In this document: positions 27,600 to 35,768 of the stretch, piece by piece | Numbering within the stretch: position 1 is the first letter of the stretch | How the letters are laid out: the number at the start of each line of letters is the position of its first letter | Assembly: GCA_001800285.1 (NCBI GenBank) | Contig: MGVC01000078.1 | Coordinates: forward strand, 1-64,000 | Length of the DNA stretch: 64,000 nt | From: Elusimicrobia bacterium RIFOXYA2_FULL_39_19 | GTDB taxonomy: Bacteria; Elusimicrobiota; Endomicrobiia; CG1-02-37-114; XYA2-FULL-39-19 | Reading direction: 5' to 3' | Position numbers and translations under genes: made by a program | Notes under the pieces: generated by a model | What the model saw: the letters and a program-made list of their open reading frames with translations, nothing else | What the model was told of the DNA's origin: nothing | The model's database searches: none

Positions 27600-30272
27600 T
27601 TATCGGAGTTTTTGCATTTCCTGCCAGTTTTTGCCAAATTTCATATCCACAACTAAAGGCACGCTAAGTTTTAGGGCGCCTTCCATCTCTTTTTTTACCA
27701 GCGGTATAAATATATCCAGGCTTTTTTCAGCTACTTCAAACACCAGCTCGTCATGCACCTGCAGGAGCATGCCGGCTTTAAGCGTATTTTCTTTTAATTT
27801 TAGGATTTTGTGAATGTTTATCATAGCCAGTTTTATAATATCTGCCGCGGTTCCCTGGATAGGCGTGTTAAGCGCCATTCTTTCAGCAAAAGAACGCATC
27901 TGGCCGTTATTTGAGTTTATTTCGGGCAGGTACCTTATGCGGTTTAGTAAAGTGGTCACATAGCCGTTTGCCGAGGCAAATTTTATAATATCTGCGGTCC
28001 ACTGTTTTACACCGGAATATTTTTTGAAGTAACTGTCTATGTATTTCTGCGCGTCATCATTGTTTATTTCCAGTTGCTGCGCCAGGCCGTAAGCTGACAT
28101 GCCGTAAATAATGCCGAAATTAATGGTTTTGGCTATACGGCGCATATTCACATCTACTTTTTCCAGGGGCACGCCGAATATTTCACCGGCAGTTGCCTTG
28201 TGTATATCCAAATTTTCGTTAAATGCTTTGGTAAAAAGCTCATCTTTTGAAAAATGCGCCATTACCCTTAACTCAATCTGGGAATAATCCGCAGAAAGCA
28301 GTACATTTCCCTTTTCACAGGAAAAAGCGTTTCTTATTTTCTGGCCCAGCTCTGTTCTGATAGGGATATTCTGTATATTCGGGTTGCTGGAAGACAGCCT
28401 GCCAGTAGCAGTAACCGCCTGATTGAATGATGTATGCACCCTATTAGTATTAAAGTCACGCAGTTCAAGCAGAGAGTCTATATAAGTGGTTTTAAGTTTC
28501 ACTACTTCGCGGTAATCAAGTATTTTTTTAGGCAGCGGGTAGTTTTTACCCAGGGTAAAAAGCACCTCTTCATCTGTAGAGAAACCTGTTTTTGTTTTTC
28601 TGGCAGGCGGGAGTTTGAGTTTTTCAAAAAGAATGTACTGCAGCTGCTTTGGCGAATTTATGTTAAACTGTTCCCCGCTAAGTTCAAATATTTCTTTTTC
28701 CAGGGAAGACATTTTTTCTATTATGCTTTTATCCAGCGTTTTTAAGTATTCCACATCAATATAGATTCCCTTTTCCTCCATTTCTGCCAGTACGGAAACT
28801 AAGGGCATTTCAATGTTATGAAAAAGATTATCCAGCTGTTTTTCTTTAAGCAGGCTGCGCATAATTTTTGTCAGCTGGTATACCACATCGCTGTCTGCAC
28901 AGGCGTAAGGGCTGACTTTTTCTATTTCAACAAGGTCTATGGTCTGCTGCTTTGCGCCTTTGCCTATCAATTCATTAATTTCTGTCATCTTTCTGCCTAA
29001 AAATTCCAGAGCCAGGTCTTTAAGGCCGTGGCTGGCGCGGGACGGGTTTATGCAGTAGGAGCCAATCATAGTGTCAAATTCTATACCTTCAAGCACTACA
29101 CCTGCGTGTTTAAACACAAGGAAATCATACTTAATATTTTGCCCCAGTTTTGCAATCTGCGGGTTTTCAAGCAGAGGTTTTATTTTTTCTAATACATAAT
29201 CCAGGGTTAATTGCTGCGGACAGCCCAGATAATTATGTGAAACGGGTATATAAAAAGCGGTATTTTCTTTATAAGAAAGGCTGATGCCCACTATTTTGGC
29301 TACGGCTGTATTAACACTGGTGGTTTCCAGGTCAACGGATATTTCTTTCTGCAAAGCCAGGTCTTTAAGCAATTTTTCAAAATCAGATTTAGTGAAAATT
29401 GTTTTATAATCGCGGGCTGTATTTTCAACTTTTATAAATTCTTTTGCCAGCCCCAGCGCTTCTATGCGTTTTAGAAACTCAATAAGCACAGACTGGTCCG
29501 GGTTTTTTACTAACAGGTCTTCTATGGCTATACTTACCGGCACGTCATACCTGAGCGTTACCAGATACCTGCTTTGTATCAGGTTTTCTCTGCTTTTAAT
29601 TATTTTTTCCTTTATTTTTTCCGGCAGGGTATCCAATTTTTCTAAAATATTATCTACGGAACCGTATTCATTTATAAGTTTCTCTGCAGTTTTCTCACCT
29701 ATGCCGTAAACACCGGGCACATTATCTGAAGCATCACCGCAGAGAGCTAGTAAGTCAATAATGTTTTCCGGATAGACGCCGTACTTTTCTTTTACTTCTT
29801 CCCGCTTGAAAATAATATTTTTCGGTTCGTTTAATACACTGACTTTTTCATTTACCAGCTGAAGGCAGTCTTTGTCACCCGTAACTATTACGGTTTCTAT
29901 GCCGTTATCCGTAGCAATTTTTGAGTATGTGGCTATAAGGTCATCTGCTTCAAATCCTTCCAGTTCAATGGACTGGATATTCAGGGCTTTCACGGACTCT
30001 TTTGCTATAGGAAACTGGCTTTTAAGCGAATCATCAGTTTCTTTACGCTGGGCTTTATATTCCTTGAATTCTATGTGCCGAAACGTTGGGGCTTTGTGGT
30101 CAAAACAAACCAGCAAATAATCAGGAGTGTAATCTTTTTTGATTTTTAAAAGCATTTTTATAAGGCCGTAAACTGCATTTACCTGTTCACCTTTGGAAGT
30201 AGTAAGCGGGGGTATGGCATGATAGGCCCTGTGGAGATAGGAATTGCCGTCAATTATGAAAAGTTTTTTCAT
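27600..30272 (-). CDS. polA: DNA polymerase I
   Basis: The protein has 890 residues with all three domains: 5'-3' nuclease (GNSYLHRAYHA, VTGDKDCLQL), 3'-5' exonuclease with its acidic residues kept (VDLETT, KYDFLVFKH, ACADSDVVYQ) and polymerase (SADYSQIELRVMAH, INFGIIYGMSAYGL, QVHDELVFEV). Proofreading is therefore probably active, unlike in Thermus and many other bacteria. It functions in Okazaki-fragment processing and repair. It lies 13 bases after trxB. polA-coaE-rho order is common; here it is interrupted by the RAYT block. Confidence 0.97.
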   Translation of the reverse strand: MKKLFIIDGNSYLHRAYHAIPPLTTSKGEQVNAVYGLIKMLLKIKKDYTPDYLLVCFDHKAPTFRHIEFKEYKAQRKETDDSLKSQFPIAKESVKALNIQSIELEGFEADDLIATYSKIATDNGIETVIVTGDKDCLQLVNEKVSVLNEPKNIIFKREEVKEKYGVYPENIIDLLALCGDASDNVPGVYGIGEKTAEKLINEYGSVDNILEKLDTLPEKIKEKIIKSRENLIQSRYLVTLRYDVPVSIAIEDLLVKNPDQSVLIEFLKRIEALGLAKEFIKVENTARDYKTIFTKSDFEKLLKDLALQKEISVDLETTSVNTAVAKIVGISLSYKENTAFYIPVSHNYLGCPQQLTLDYVLEKIKPLLENPQIAKLGQNIKYDFLVFKHAGVVLEGIEFDTMIGSYCINPSRASHGLKDLALEFLGRKMTEINELIGKGAKQQTIDLVEIEKVSPYACADSDVVYQLTKIMRSLLKEKQLDNLFHNIEMPLVSVLAEMEEKGIYIDVEYLKTLDKSIIEKMSSLEKEIFELSGEQFNINSPKQLQYILFEKLKLPPARKTKTGFSTDEEVLFTLGKNYPLPKKILDYREVVKLKTTYIDSLLELRDFNTNRVHTSFNQAVTATGRLSSSNPNIQNIPIRTELGQKIRNAFSCEKGNVLLSADYSQIELRVMAHFSKDELFTKAFNENLDIHKATAGEIFGVPLEKVDVNMRRIAKTINFGIIYGMSAYGLAQQLEINNDDAQKYIDSYFKKYSGVKQWTADIIKFASANGYVTTLLNRIRYLPEINSNNGQMRSFAERMALNTPIQGTAADIIKLAMINIHKILKLKENTLKAGMLLQVHDELVFEVAEKSLDIFIPLVKKEMEGALKLSVPLVVDMKFGKNWQEMQKLR

Positions 30273-30285
30273 TAAGGGTAAAGCC

Positions 30286-31215
30286 TTATGCGGAATGGTT
30301 TTCTACGTACTTTTCTGCGGAAAATACTGCTGTTGCGCCTTCACCGCAGGCAGTAATGACCTGTCTGAACGGTTTTTTTCTGCAGTCCCCGGCGGCAAAA
30401 ATGCCTTCTGCGGAAGTTTGCAGGTTTTCATCTGTAATTATGTAGCCCTGCTCATCAAGTGTCAGTGTGTTTTTCAAAAAAGCGGTATTCGGGTCTGTGC
30501 CGACAAAAATAAATACACCGCTTGTTTCCAGGGTTTGTTCTGTGTTTGTTTTTACGTTTTTTACTTTTATGGATTCTACTTTCTGGGTGCCGGTAATTGA
30601 CAGCGGTACAGTATCACCAATAAAAACAATTTTTGGGTTGGAAAACATTCTTTCCTGCAGTATTTTTGCCGCTCTTAGCTCTGCTCTGCGGTGTATAACT
30701 GTTACTTTTTTGGCAAAACGGGTTAAAAAAATGGCTTCTTCTATGGCGGAATCCCCTCCGCCTATTACTACAACGTCTTTATTTCTGAAAAAAGGGCCGT
30801 CGCAGGTAGCGCAGTAGGATACACCTTTGCCAGTCAGTTCTATTTCGCCGGGAATATTTAATTTGCGGAAGTTTGCGCCGGTAGTAATGACAATTGCTTT
30901 TGTATTATAAGTATTTCCTGATGAAGCGGTAATAGTTTTTGTACTGCCGTTTACGGTTATGGCTGAAATTTCATCTGCAACGGTAACCATACCGAAACTT
31001 TCTGCCTGTTTACGCATATTTTCTATAAGCTCAAAGCCGTTTATGCCTTCAGGAAAGCCGGGGTAATTTTCTATTTTCTCTGTTATAATTACCTGCCCGC
31101 CTACGGAAGCTTTTTCAATAAGAAGCGTATTTAACCGCGCCCTGCAGGCATAGATAGCGGCTGTTAAACCTGCCGGACCAGCACCTATAATAATGATGTC
31201 GTAATTGGTATTCAT
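30286..31215 (-). CDS. trxB: Thioredoxin-disulfide reductase
   Basis: An FAD/NADPH flavoprotein of 309 residues. IIGAGPAGLTAAIYACRA is the FAD site, SYCATCDGPFF the redox-active CxxC, IGGGDSAIEEAIFL the NADPH site and AEGIFAAGDCR the C-terminal FAD contact. Length is typical. It has a good promoter and precedes polA by 13 bases. Confidence 0.96.
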   Translation of the reverse strand: MNTNYDIIIIGAGPAGLTAAIYACRARLNTLLIEKASVGGQVIITEKIENYPGFPEGINGFELIENMRKQAESFGMVTVADEISAITVNGSTKTITASSGNTYNTKAIVITTGANFRKLNIPGEIELTGKGVSYCATCDGPFFRNKDVVVIGGGDSAIEEAIFLTRFAKKVTVIHRRAELRAAKILQERMFSNPKIVFIGDTVPLSITGTQKVESIKVKNVKTNTEQTLETSGVFIFVGTDPNTAFLKNTLTLDEQGYIITDENLQTSAEGIFAAGDCRKKPFRQVITACGEGATAVFSAEKYVENHSA

Positions 31216-31248
31216 GGATTAATTGATTTGTGTTTTTTTAGGTAAGTT

Positions 31249-31277
31249 ATTTTATATAAATAAGGAAAGATTGTAAA
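31249..31277 (-). promoter_or_regulatory. Sigma-70 promoter for trxB-polA
   Basis: TTTACA (31272-31277) and TAAAAT (31249-31254) on the minus strand are 17 bases apart, about 35 bases upstream of trxB. Confidence 0.6.
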
Positions 31278-31330
31278 GAATTTGAAAACAAACGCTAAAT
31301 TACGAATGTTAAACACTGAAAGTTAAACTA

Positions 31331-31412
31331 GAAAAGTGATTAAGTGTTTATGTGATTAGTTAAAGATTTTGCAAAGTATCAAACCACCTATCCACCTAAT
31401 CACTTAATCACC
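31331..31412. repeat. Dispersed palindromic repeat, copy C
   Basis: AAAAGTGATTAAGTG at the left pairs with CACTTAATCACC at the right, around TATGTGATTAGTTAAAGAT and CCACCTATCCACCTAATC. Copy A reads almost the same on the opposite strand. Upstream AACGCTAAA is also shared. It lies between the 3' end of the coiled-coil gene and the trxB promoter. Confidence 0.7.
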
Positions 31413-31425
31413 GGACTTTAGGCTT

Positions 31426-33273
31426 TTATCTTCTATTTTCAAGAAAGTTTATGCGTTTAAGAAGCTCTGCTATTTCTTTGTCTTTTGTCTGTATGTCGCG
31501 CTCTGCATGAATCAGTTTCATGGTGAGGTCTTGAATAGACCTTTCTATCTGTTTCATCTCTCTGTCACGTTCTGTCATAAGGGCATTCTGGCGTGTAAGC
31601 AGTTCGTTTTTATGGCTTTCCCAGTTTTTCTGTTCGCTATTTAGCAGAGACTGCCATTCTTTTCTTTCAGAATCAGACTGTTCCAGCAATTTCTGCACTT
31701 CAGCTTCCAGTTCATATATTCTTGATTTCTGCGTATAGTTTTCTACTTTAGTTTCCTGATAAATAATCCTCAGTTCATTAAACTGACCGTGAATGGTTTC
31801 TATTTCACTGTTAAGGCCTTTTATTTCCTCATCACGGGCCACCCTCAACTTTTCAAGCATCCCGGTAATTTCTTGTATTCTTGATTCTGACCTGGATTGC
31901 TCTTCTATGAAAGTCCTGCGCCAGTCAATTCTGTCCTGGTCAATCTGAACAACTAATTTATGTTTGTCCTCTTTGAGCATCTCGTTATGATATTTCAAAG
32001 TCTGATTCTGTGTTTTCTCAAGCTGGAAAAGCCTTTCTTCTTCGTTTAGGCTTGCTCTTAATTCCAATATTTCGGCATTAATTCTTTGAGTGTCATTTTC
32101 TTTTGATTTTTTGTAATTTTCATACTGAGCCAGAATTTCATTTTTCTGGTTTTCGTAATAATCTTTCTGACCGGCAATCTGTAAATCCAGCTTCTGGCGT
32201 TGTTCCTCGGTTATTTTCTGCAGCATGTCCAGTTCTTCCATGAGCAGTTTAATCTGGCCTTCTTTGTCACTATTGCGCTGTGTTAGCTCTTCATTGGTTT
32301 TCTTTTCCTGGGTTAGCTGCAGCTCAAGTATCTGAAGCATAGCCGAAACCCTGGATATTTGTTCTTCGGTTGAAAACTTTAGTGTTTGTTCTTTTTCTAT
32401 AAGATCTCTTTTGTAGTTTTCCCATTCTCTTTGTTCTATTTCCCATTTTTCATGCCATTTTTTTCTTTCAGCTGATATTTCATCATGATTTTTCTTGTTA
32501 AGCTGTTCCAGCTCCGTTATGGCATTGGCTTTCTGCTGAGTTTCATGTTTTAGCTCTTCATTTTTTTGTATTTCCTCTGTTAATTTTACTGATACTTCCT
32601 GCAAAGCCCTGGAAATTCTGGTAGTGCCCTCGTCTTTATCAGCCACGATTTTCAAGTGGTTTTGTTTCTGGTTCTGGATTACCTGTTCATAATTTTTTAT
32701 TTTATCCTGCAGGTTTACTAATTCCTTGTCAAAAATCTGCCGTTGCTTGCTCCAGTCATCCTCTTTTTTTAGCAGAGTTTCCTGCAAAGAAAGGATTTTT
32801 TCTTCGTTTTTTGCAATCAGGTCCCTTAAAGTTTTTTCTTCTGCAATATGGCGTTCGCGGAATTTTGTAAGAGAAGCCTGTTCCTGGATAAGCTTAAACT
32901 GCAATTCTTCGGCAATACTGCGGAACGTTTTTACCCTGTCTTCTATGGAGTTCCATTTTTCCGTTTCATTAAGTTTACGGACTTTGTTTTCAGTAATGGT
33001 ATTTTTAAGTTTTTCTACTTCTTCCAGGCGATCCTGGGTAAAGTTATCCTTAAGTCTTTTAATTCTTACTTCTGTTTCGTTTAATTTACCACGCAGATTA
33101 TTTATTTCCTCTTCCTTATTTTCGTAAATTTTTGACCACTGGTCTTTTTCATTGCGGTACCTGTTTCGCAATACCTGCAAAGTCTGCTGGGATAACTGGT
33201 TTTCGGTTTCTATTAATTCTTTTAAAAAGTCTGTTTCTCGCTTTAAGCTTTCATTCATTTTTATAAGCTCCAT
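31426..33273 (-). CDS. Large coiled-coil protein with regularly spaced tryptophans
   Basis: All 615 residues look like one long coiled coil, rich in Glu, Lys, Gln and Asn, with no signal peptide, membrane segment or catalytic motif. A loose repeat recurs with a Trp in each unit: DQWSKIYENKEEE, DDWSKQRQIFDKE, REWENYKRDLIEKE, DWRRTFIEEQ and EWQSLLNSEQKNWESHKNELL. This suggests ancient tandem duplication. It is divergently transcribed from the motA operon and shares its intergenic region, so a cytoplasmic scaffold or cytoskeletal role with that motor is possible but unproven. An alternative start five residues in (MNESLKRE) is equally plausible. Confidence 0.75.
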   Translation of the reverse strand: MELIKMNESLKRETDFLKELIETENQLSQQTLQVLRNRYRNEKDQWSKIYENKEEEINNLRGKLNETEVRIKRLKDNFTQDRLEEVEKLKNTITENKVRKLNETEKWNSIEDRVKTFRSIAEELQFKLIQEQASLTKFRERHIAEEKTLRDLIAKNEEKILSLQETLLKKEDDWSKQRQIFDKELVNLQDKIKNYEQVIQNQKQNHLKIVADKDEGTTRISRALQEVSVKLTEEIQKNEELKHETQQKANAITELEQLNKKNHDEISAERKKWHEKWEIEQREWENYKRDLIEKEQTLKFSTEEQISRVSAMLQILELQLTQEKKTNEELTQRNSDKEGQIKLLMEELDMLQKITEEQRQKLDLQIAGQKDYYENQKNEILAQYENYKKSKENDTQRINAEILELRASLNEEERLFQLEKTQNQTLKYHNEMLKEDKHKLVVQIDQDRIDWRRTFIEEQSRSESRIQEITGMLEKLRVARDEEIKGLNSEIETIHGQFNELRIIYQETKVENYTQKSRIYELEAEVQKLLEQSDSERKEWQSLLNSEQKNWESHKNELLTRQNALMTERDREMKQIERSIQDLTMKLIHAERDIQTKDKEIAELLKRINFLENRR

Positions 33274-33300
33274 AATTATAATAATTAGTGTTGTACTATA

Positions 33301-33328
33301 AATATAGCCTATTTTGGCGGAATTTCAA
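33301..33328 (-). promoter_or_regulatory. Sigma-70 promoter for the coiled-coil gene
   Basis: TTGAAA (33323-33328) and TATATT (33301-33306) on the minus strand are 16 bases apart, about 28 bases from the start codon. It is back to back with the motA promoter. Confidence 0.5.
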
Positions 33329-33362
33329 GGGTTTTTTTAAAAAAAGCATTGAATTGCACAAG

Positions 33363-33391
33363 TTGACAAATATAGGCCAACTTTATATAAT
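33363..33391 (+). promoter_or_regulatory. Perfect consensus sigma-70 promoter for motA-motB-motB
   Basis: TTGACA (33363-33368), a 17-base spacer and TATAAT (33386-33391) match the housekeeping consensus exactly. The ribosome binding site GGAG follows near 33414. No sigma-28 or sigma-54 flagellar promoter is evident, so the stator genes look constitutively expressed. Confidence 0.85.
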
Positions 33392-33417
33392 TTTTTAACT
33401 AATATTTACTAACGGAG

Positions 33418-34200
33418 ATGAAAAACATGATTGATTTAATGTCATTATTGGGATTAACCCTTGGAGTCGGAGCAATTTACATAGTTATGTACTGGGGCGG
33501 AACCGTACACCTACTCTGGCATAAAGACGCATTTGTACTGGTATTCGGCGGTACGTTTGCTTCTATAATGATTGCCACACCGTGGTCAATTTTTAAAAAT
33601 GTTCCCAGAGCTCTGATGAATGTGTTTTTTCTGCGTGCTACACTTACCCCCAGGCAGGTTATTACTCTGCTTGTAGGTTATGCAGAAAAATCAAAAAGGT
33701 CAGGCATTGGAAGTTTACAGGAAGATGTGGGTCAGTTAAAGGACAGGTTTTTAAGTGACGGTATTATGATGGCTATTGACGGGCTTGATACGGAATTAAT
33801 AAGAGAAAATTTGATGAAAGAAATTATATTTATCCGCAAAAGGCATTATCAGGTAAGCAATGTAGTGCGTACCATGGGTACCTTTGCCCCCATTTTCGGA
33901 CTATTAGCCACTCTTTTGGGCGTTGTACAGGTACTTAGAGGTATTAGCGATCCGAAAAGCCTTGGGGCATCCATGGCTATTGCCGTTACCGGTACATTTT
34001 ATGGTATCTGCAGTGCGAACTTTTTATTTCTGCCAGTTGCCAACAAACTTGAAGCGCACACGGAATCTGAACTTCTTTTAAAAGAAGTTATTATTGAAGG
34101 TATATTGTCAATCCAACAAGGCGATATTCCTTTGATTGTCAGCAGAAAATTACAGGCCTTCCTTGCTTACCAACTGCGTGAAAAACGCAAAAGCAGTTAA
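33418..34200 (+). CDS. motA: MotA/TolQ/ExbB-type proton-channel protein, MotA-like
   Basis: This 260-residue protein is MotA-like in length and layout: two N-terminal membrane segments, a cytoplasmic loop with AEKSKRSGIGSLQEDV (where MotA has its charged rotor-contact residues), and two C-terminal segments starting TMGTFAPIFGLLATLLGVVQVL and MAIAVTGTFYGICSANFLFLPVANKL. With MotB it would form an ion-driven stator turning a FliG-type rotor. It is the first gene of an operon with two motB-like genes 14 and 2 bases apart. The only rotor-like protein nearby is the convergent FliF-FliG fusion. Confidence 0.9.
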   Translation: MKNMIDLMSLLGLTLGVGAIYIVMYWGGTVHLLWHKDAFVLVFGGTFASIMIATPWSIFKNVPRALMNVFFLRATLTPRQVITLLVGYAEKSKRSGIGSLQEDVGQLKDRFLSDGIMMAIDGLDTELIRENLMKEIIFIRKRHYQVSNVVRTMGTFAPIFGLLATLLGVVQVLRGISDPKSLGASMAIAVTGTFYGICSANFLFLPVANKLEAHTESELLLKEVIIEGILSIQQGDIPLIVSRKLQAFLAYQLREKRKSS

Positions 34201-34214
34201 TTTCAGGTAAAAAA

Positions 34215-34871
34215 TTGAACATTTACGAAGACGAGGACTCTAACGAACAGGAAGAATCAGGCGGTCATAGCAGCCCGTTATGGATGATTATCTATACGGA
34301 CATGATAACCAACCTGATGATATTTTTCCTTTTATGTTACTGCCTTACCTGGTTAAGCAAAGAAGAAAGAGAAATAGCCGCCGCCTCGTTTGATAAAACC
34401 TTTTCCGGAAAAGATACTGTAGTGGAACAGATGGTGCAGAAACAGGAAGAAAAAGTTGCTGAAGAGAAAATAAAAGAAGAGTTTGATAACGTAGAAATAA
34501 ACGAAGAAAAAATAAAAATCACACTGCCCAGCCCGGTGCTTTTTGATTCCGGAAAAGCGGAACTTAAACCCCAGGTAATTACCAGTCTTCATGAAATAGC
34601 TAAAGTTATAAAAAGCATGCCCAACCGCATCATTGTAGAAGGCCATACCGACAACAAACCTATAAAAATGAAAGAATTTAAATCCAATTGGGAGCTTTCC
34701 AGCGCCAGGGCTTTCAGTGTTATCAGATATTTTATTGACAAAGAAAACATAGACCCGAAAAGGCTGATAGCTCTTGGTTACGGCGAATACCGCCCCAAGA
34801 CTGATAATGATACACCTGAGCACTGCGCTGAAAATCGCAGAATAGAACTTAATATCTTAAGAGTAAAATAA
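34215..34871 (+). CDS. motB: MotB-like stator protein, first paralogue
   Basis: The protein has 218 residues. A single N-terminal membrane segment contains the proton-carrying Asp (D29 in MIIYTDMITNLMIFFLL). A Glu/Lys linker is followed by an OmpA-like peptidoglycan-binding domain with VEGHTDNKPI, SSARAFSVIRYF and ENRRIELNIL. The start is TTG (34215); no ATG lies upstream of the membrane segment. Two MotB-type proteins behind one MotA is unusual for a flagellar stator and is reminiscent of multi-subunit gliding stators such as AglRQS. That comparison is inference. Confidence 0.88.
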   Translation: MNIYEDEDSNEQEESGGHSSPLWMIIYTDMITNLMIFFLLCYCLTWLSKEEREIAAASFDKTFSGKDTVVEQMVQKQEEKVAEEKIKEEFDNVEINEEKIKITLPSPVLFDSGKAELKPQVITSLHEIAKVIKSMPNRIIVEGHTDNKPIKMKEFKSNWELSSARAFSVIRYFIDKENIDPKRLIALGYGEYRPKTDNDTPEHCAENRRIELNILRVK

Positions 34872-34873
34872 AT

Positions 34874-35680
34874 ATGCGCTTACCTATACAACAGAAAATA
34901 CAACCAAAGAAAAAAAAGATGGTCTTAAAAGAACCCAAACCAATGGACATTTCCGGACTCTGGATTATCCCCTATGCTGACTTTATGACTGTATTGATGA
35001 TATTTTTTCTGCTGATGTTTGCTTTCGCCTATTCCATGAAAGGTTCTAAATATAAAAAAATTGTCACGCAAATTCAGGAAGAAATGGGCGGAGAAGTAAA
35101 AAAAGAAATTATTGAAAACATGATTAATGAACAGAAAGACCAGGAAACTGCGGATAAAATTGACGAAATTATTACAAAACAGAACTTAAAAAACTTTGTA
35201 AACGTCACCACAGACTCAGAGCAGATTAAAATTGTCTTTGCTAATCCAATATTGTTCGAATCCGGAGCAGCAGAGCTTAAACCCACAGCTCTTGAAATAT
35301 TAAAGGGCGTGGCCCAGGTTATAAAATTCATGGACAATGAAGTAATAGTTGAAGGGCACACGGACAACGTGCCTGTATCAGGTATCAAATATAAATCAAA
35401 CTGGGATTTATCTGTTGCCAGAGCTATGAGTGTAATAAGATATTTCGCTGATACTGAAGGGCTGGCGTACAACAGATTTGCAGCTGCAGGTTATGGAGAA
35501 TACAGACCTATGTTTCCGAATACTACAGAAGAAAACAGGGCACAAAATAGAAGAATTGAAGTAAATATTATAAGAAAAGCCAAAACCGAAGAGAGTGAAA
35601 TGGAAGAAGATGTAAACACTACTCAGGAAGAAACACCAACACCGTCAGAAAAACAACCCGCCCCAGTAACTACACATTAA
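34874..35680 (+). CDS. motB: MotB-like stator protein, second paralogue
   Basis: The protein has 268 residues and the same layout as its neighbour: a basic N-terminus, a membrane segment with D36 in IIPYADFMTVLMIFFLL, a charged linker, and an OmpA-like domain (VEGHTDNVPV, SVARAMSVIRYF, QNRRIEVNII). An extra acidic/Pro-Thr tail of about 35 residues ends the protein. The gap of two bases to the preceding gene implies coupled translation, so the two may form heterodimers in one stator. The 88 bases to the convergent FliF-FliG gene show no clear terminator. Confidence 0.88.
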   Translation: MRLPIQQKIQPKKKKMVLKEPKPMDISGLWIIPYADFMTVLMIFFLLMFAFAYSMKGSKYKKIVTQIQEEMGGEVKKEIIENMINEQKDQETADKIDEIITKQNLKNFVNVTTDSEQIKIVFANPILFESGAAELKPTALEILKGVAQVIKFMDNEVIVEGHTDNVPVSGIKYKSNWDLSVARAMSVIRYFADTEGLAYNRFAAAGYGEYRPMFPNTTEENRAQNRRIEVNIIRKAKTEESEMEEDVNTTQEETPTPSEKQPAPVTTH

Positions 35681-35768
35681 TTTAAATCTATCTATAAAAT
35701 CATCCTTTTCTATCGCTGTAATCGATTCTTTTATACCCTACTCGGTTTCTTTTATTGCTGTAATGCTC

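Noticed and set aside
33418-35680. Ordinary flagellar stator operon as a complete explanation
   Set aside because: Two MotB paralogues, a housekeeping promoter, and the only rotor-like gene nearby being a FliF-FliG fusion in a surface-protein operon make a standard flagellum unlikely, though flagellar genes elsewhere cannot be excluded.
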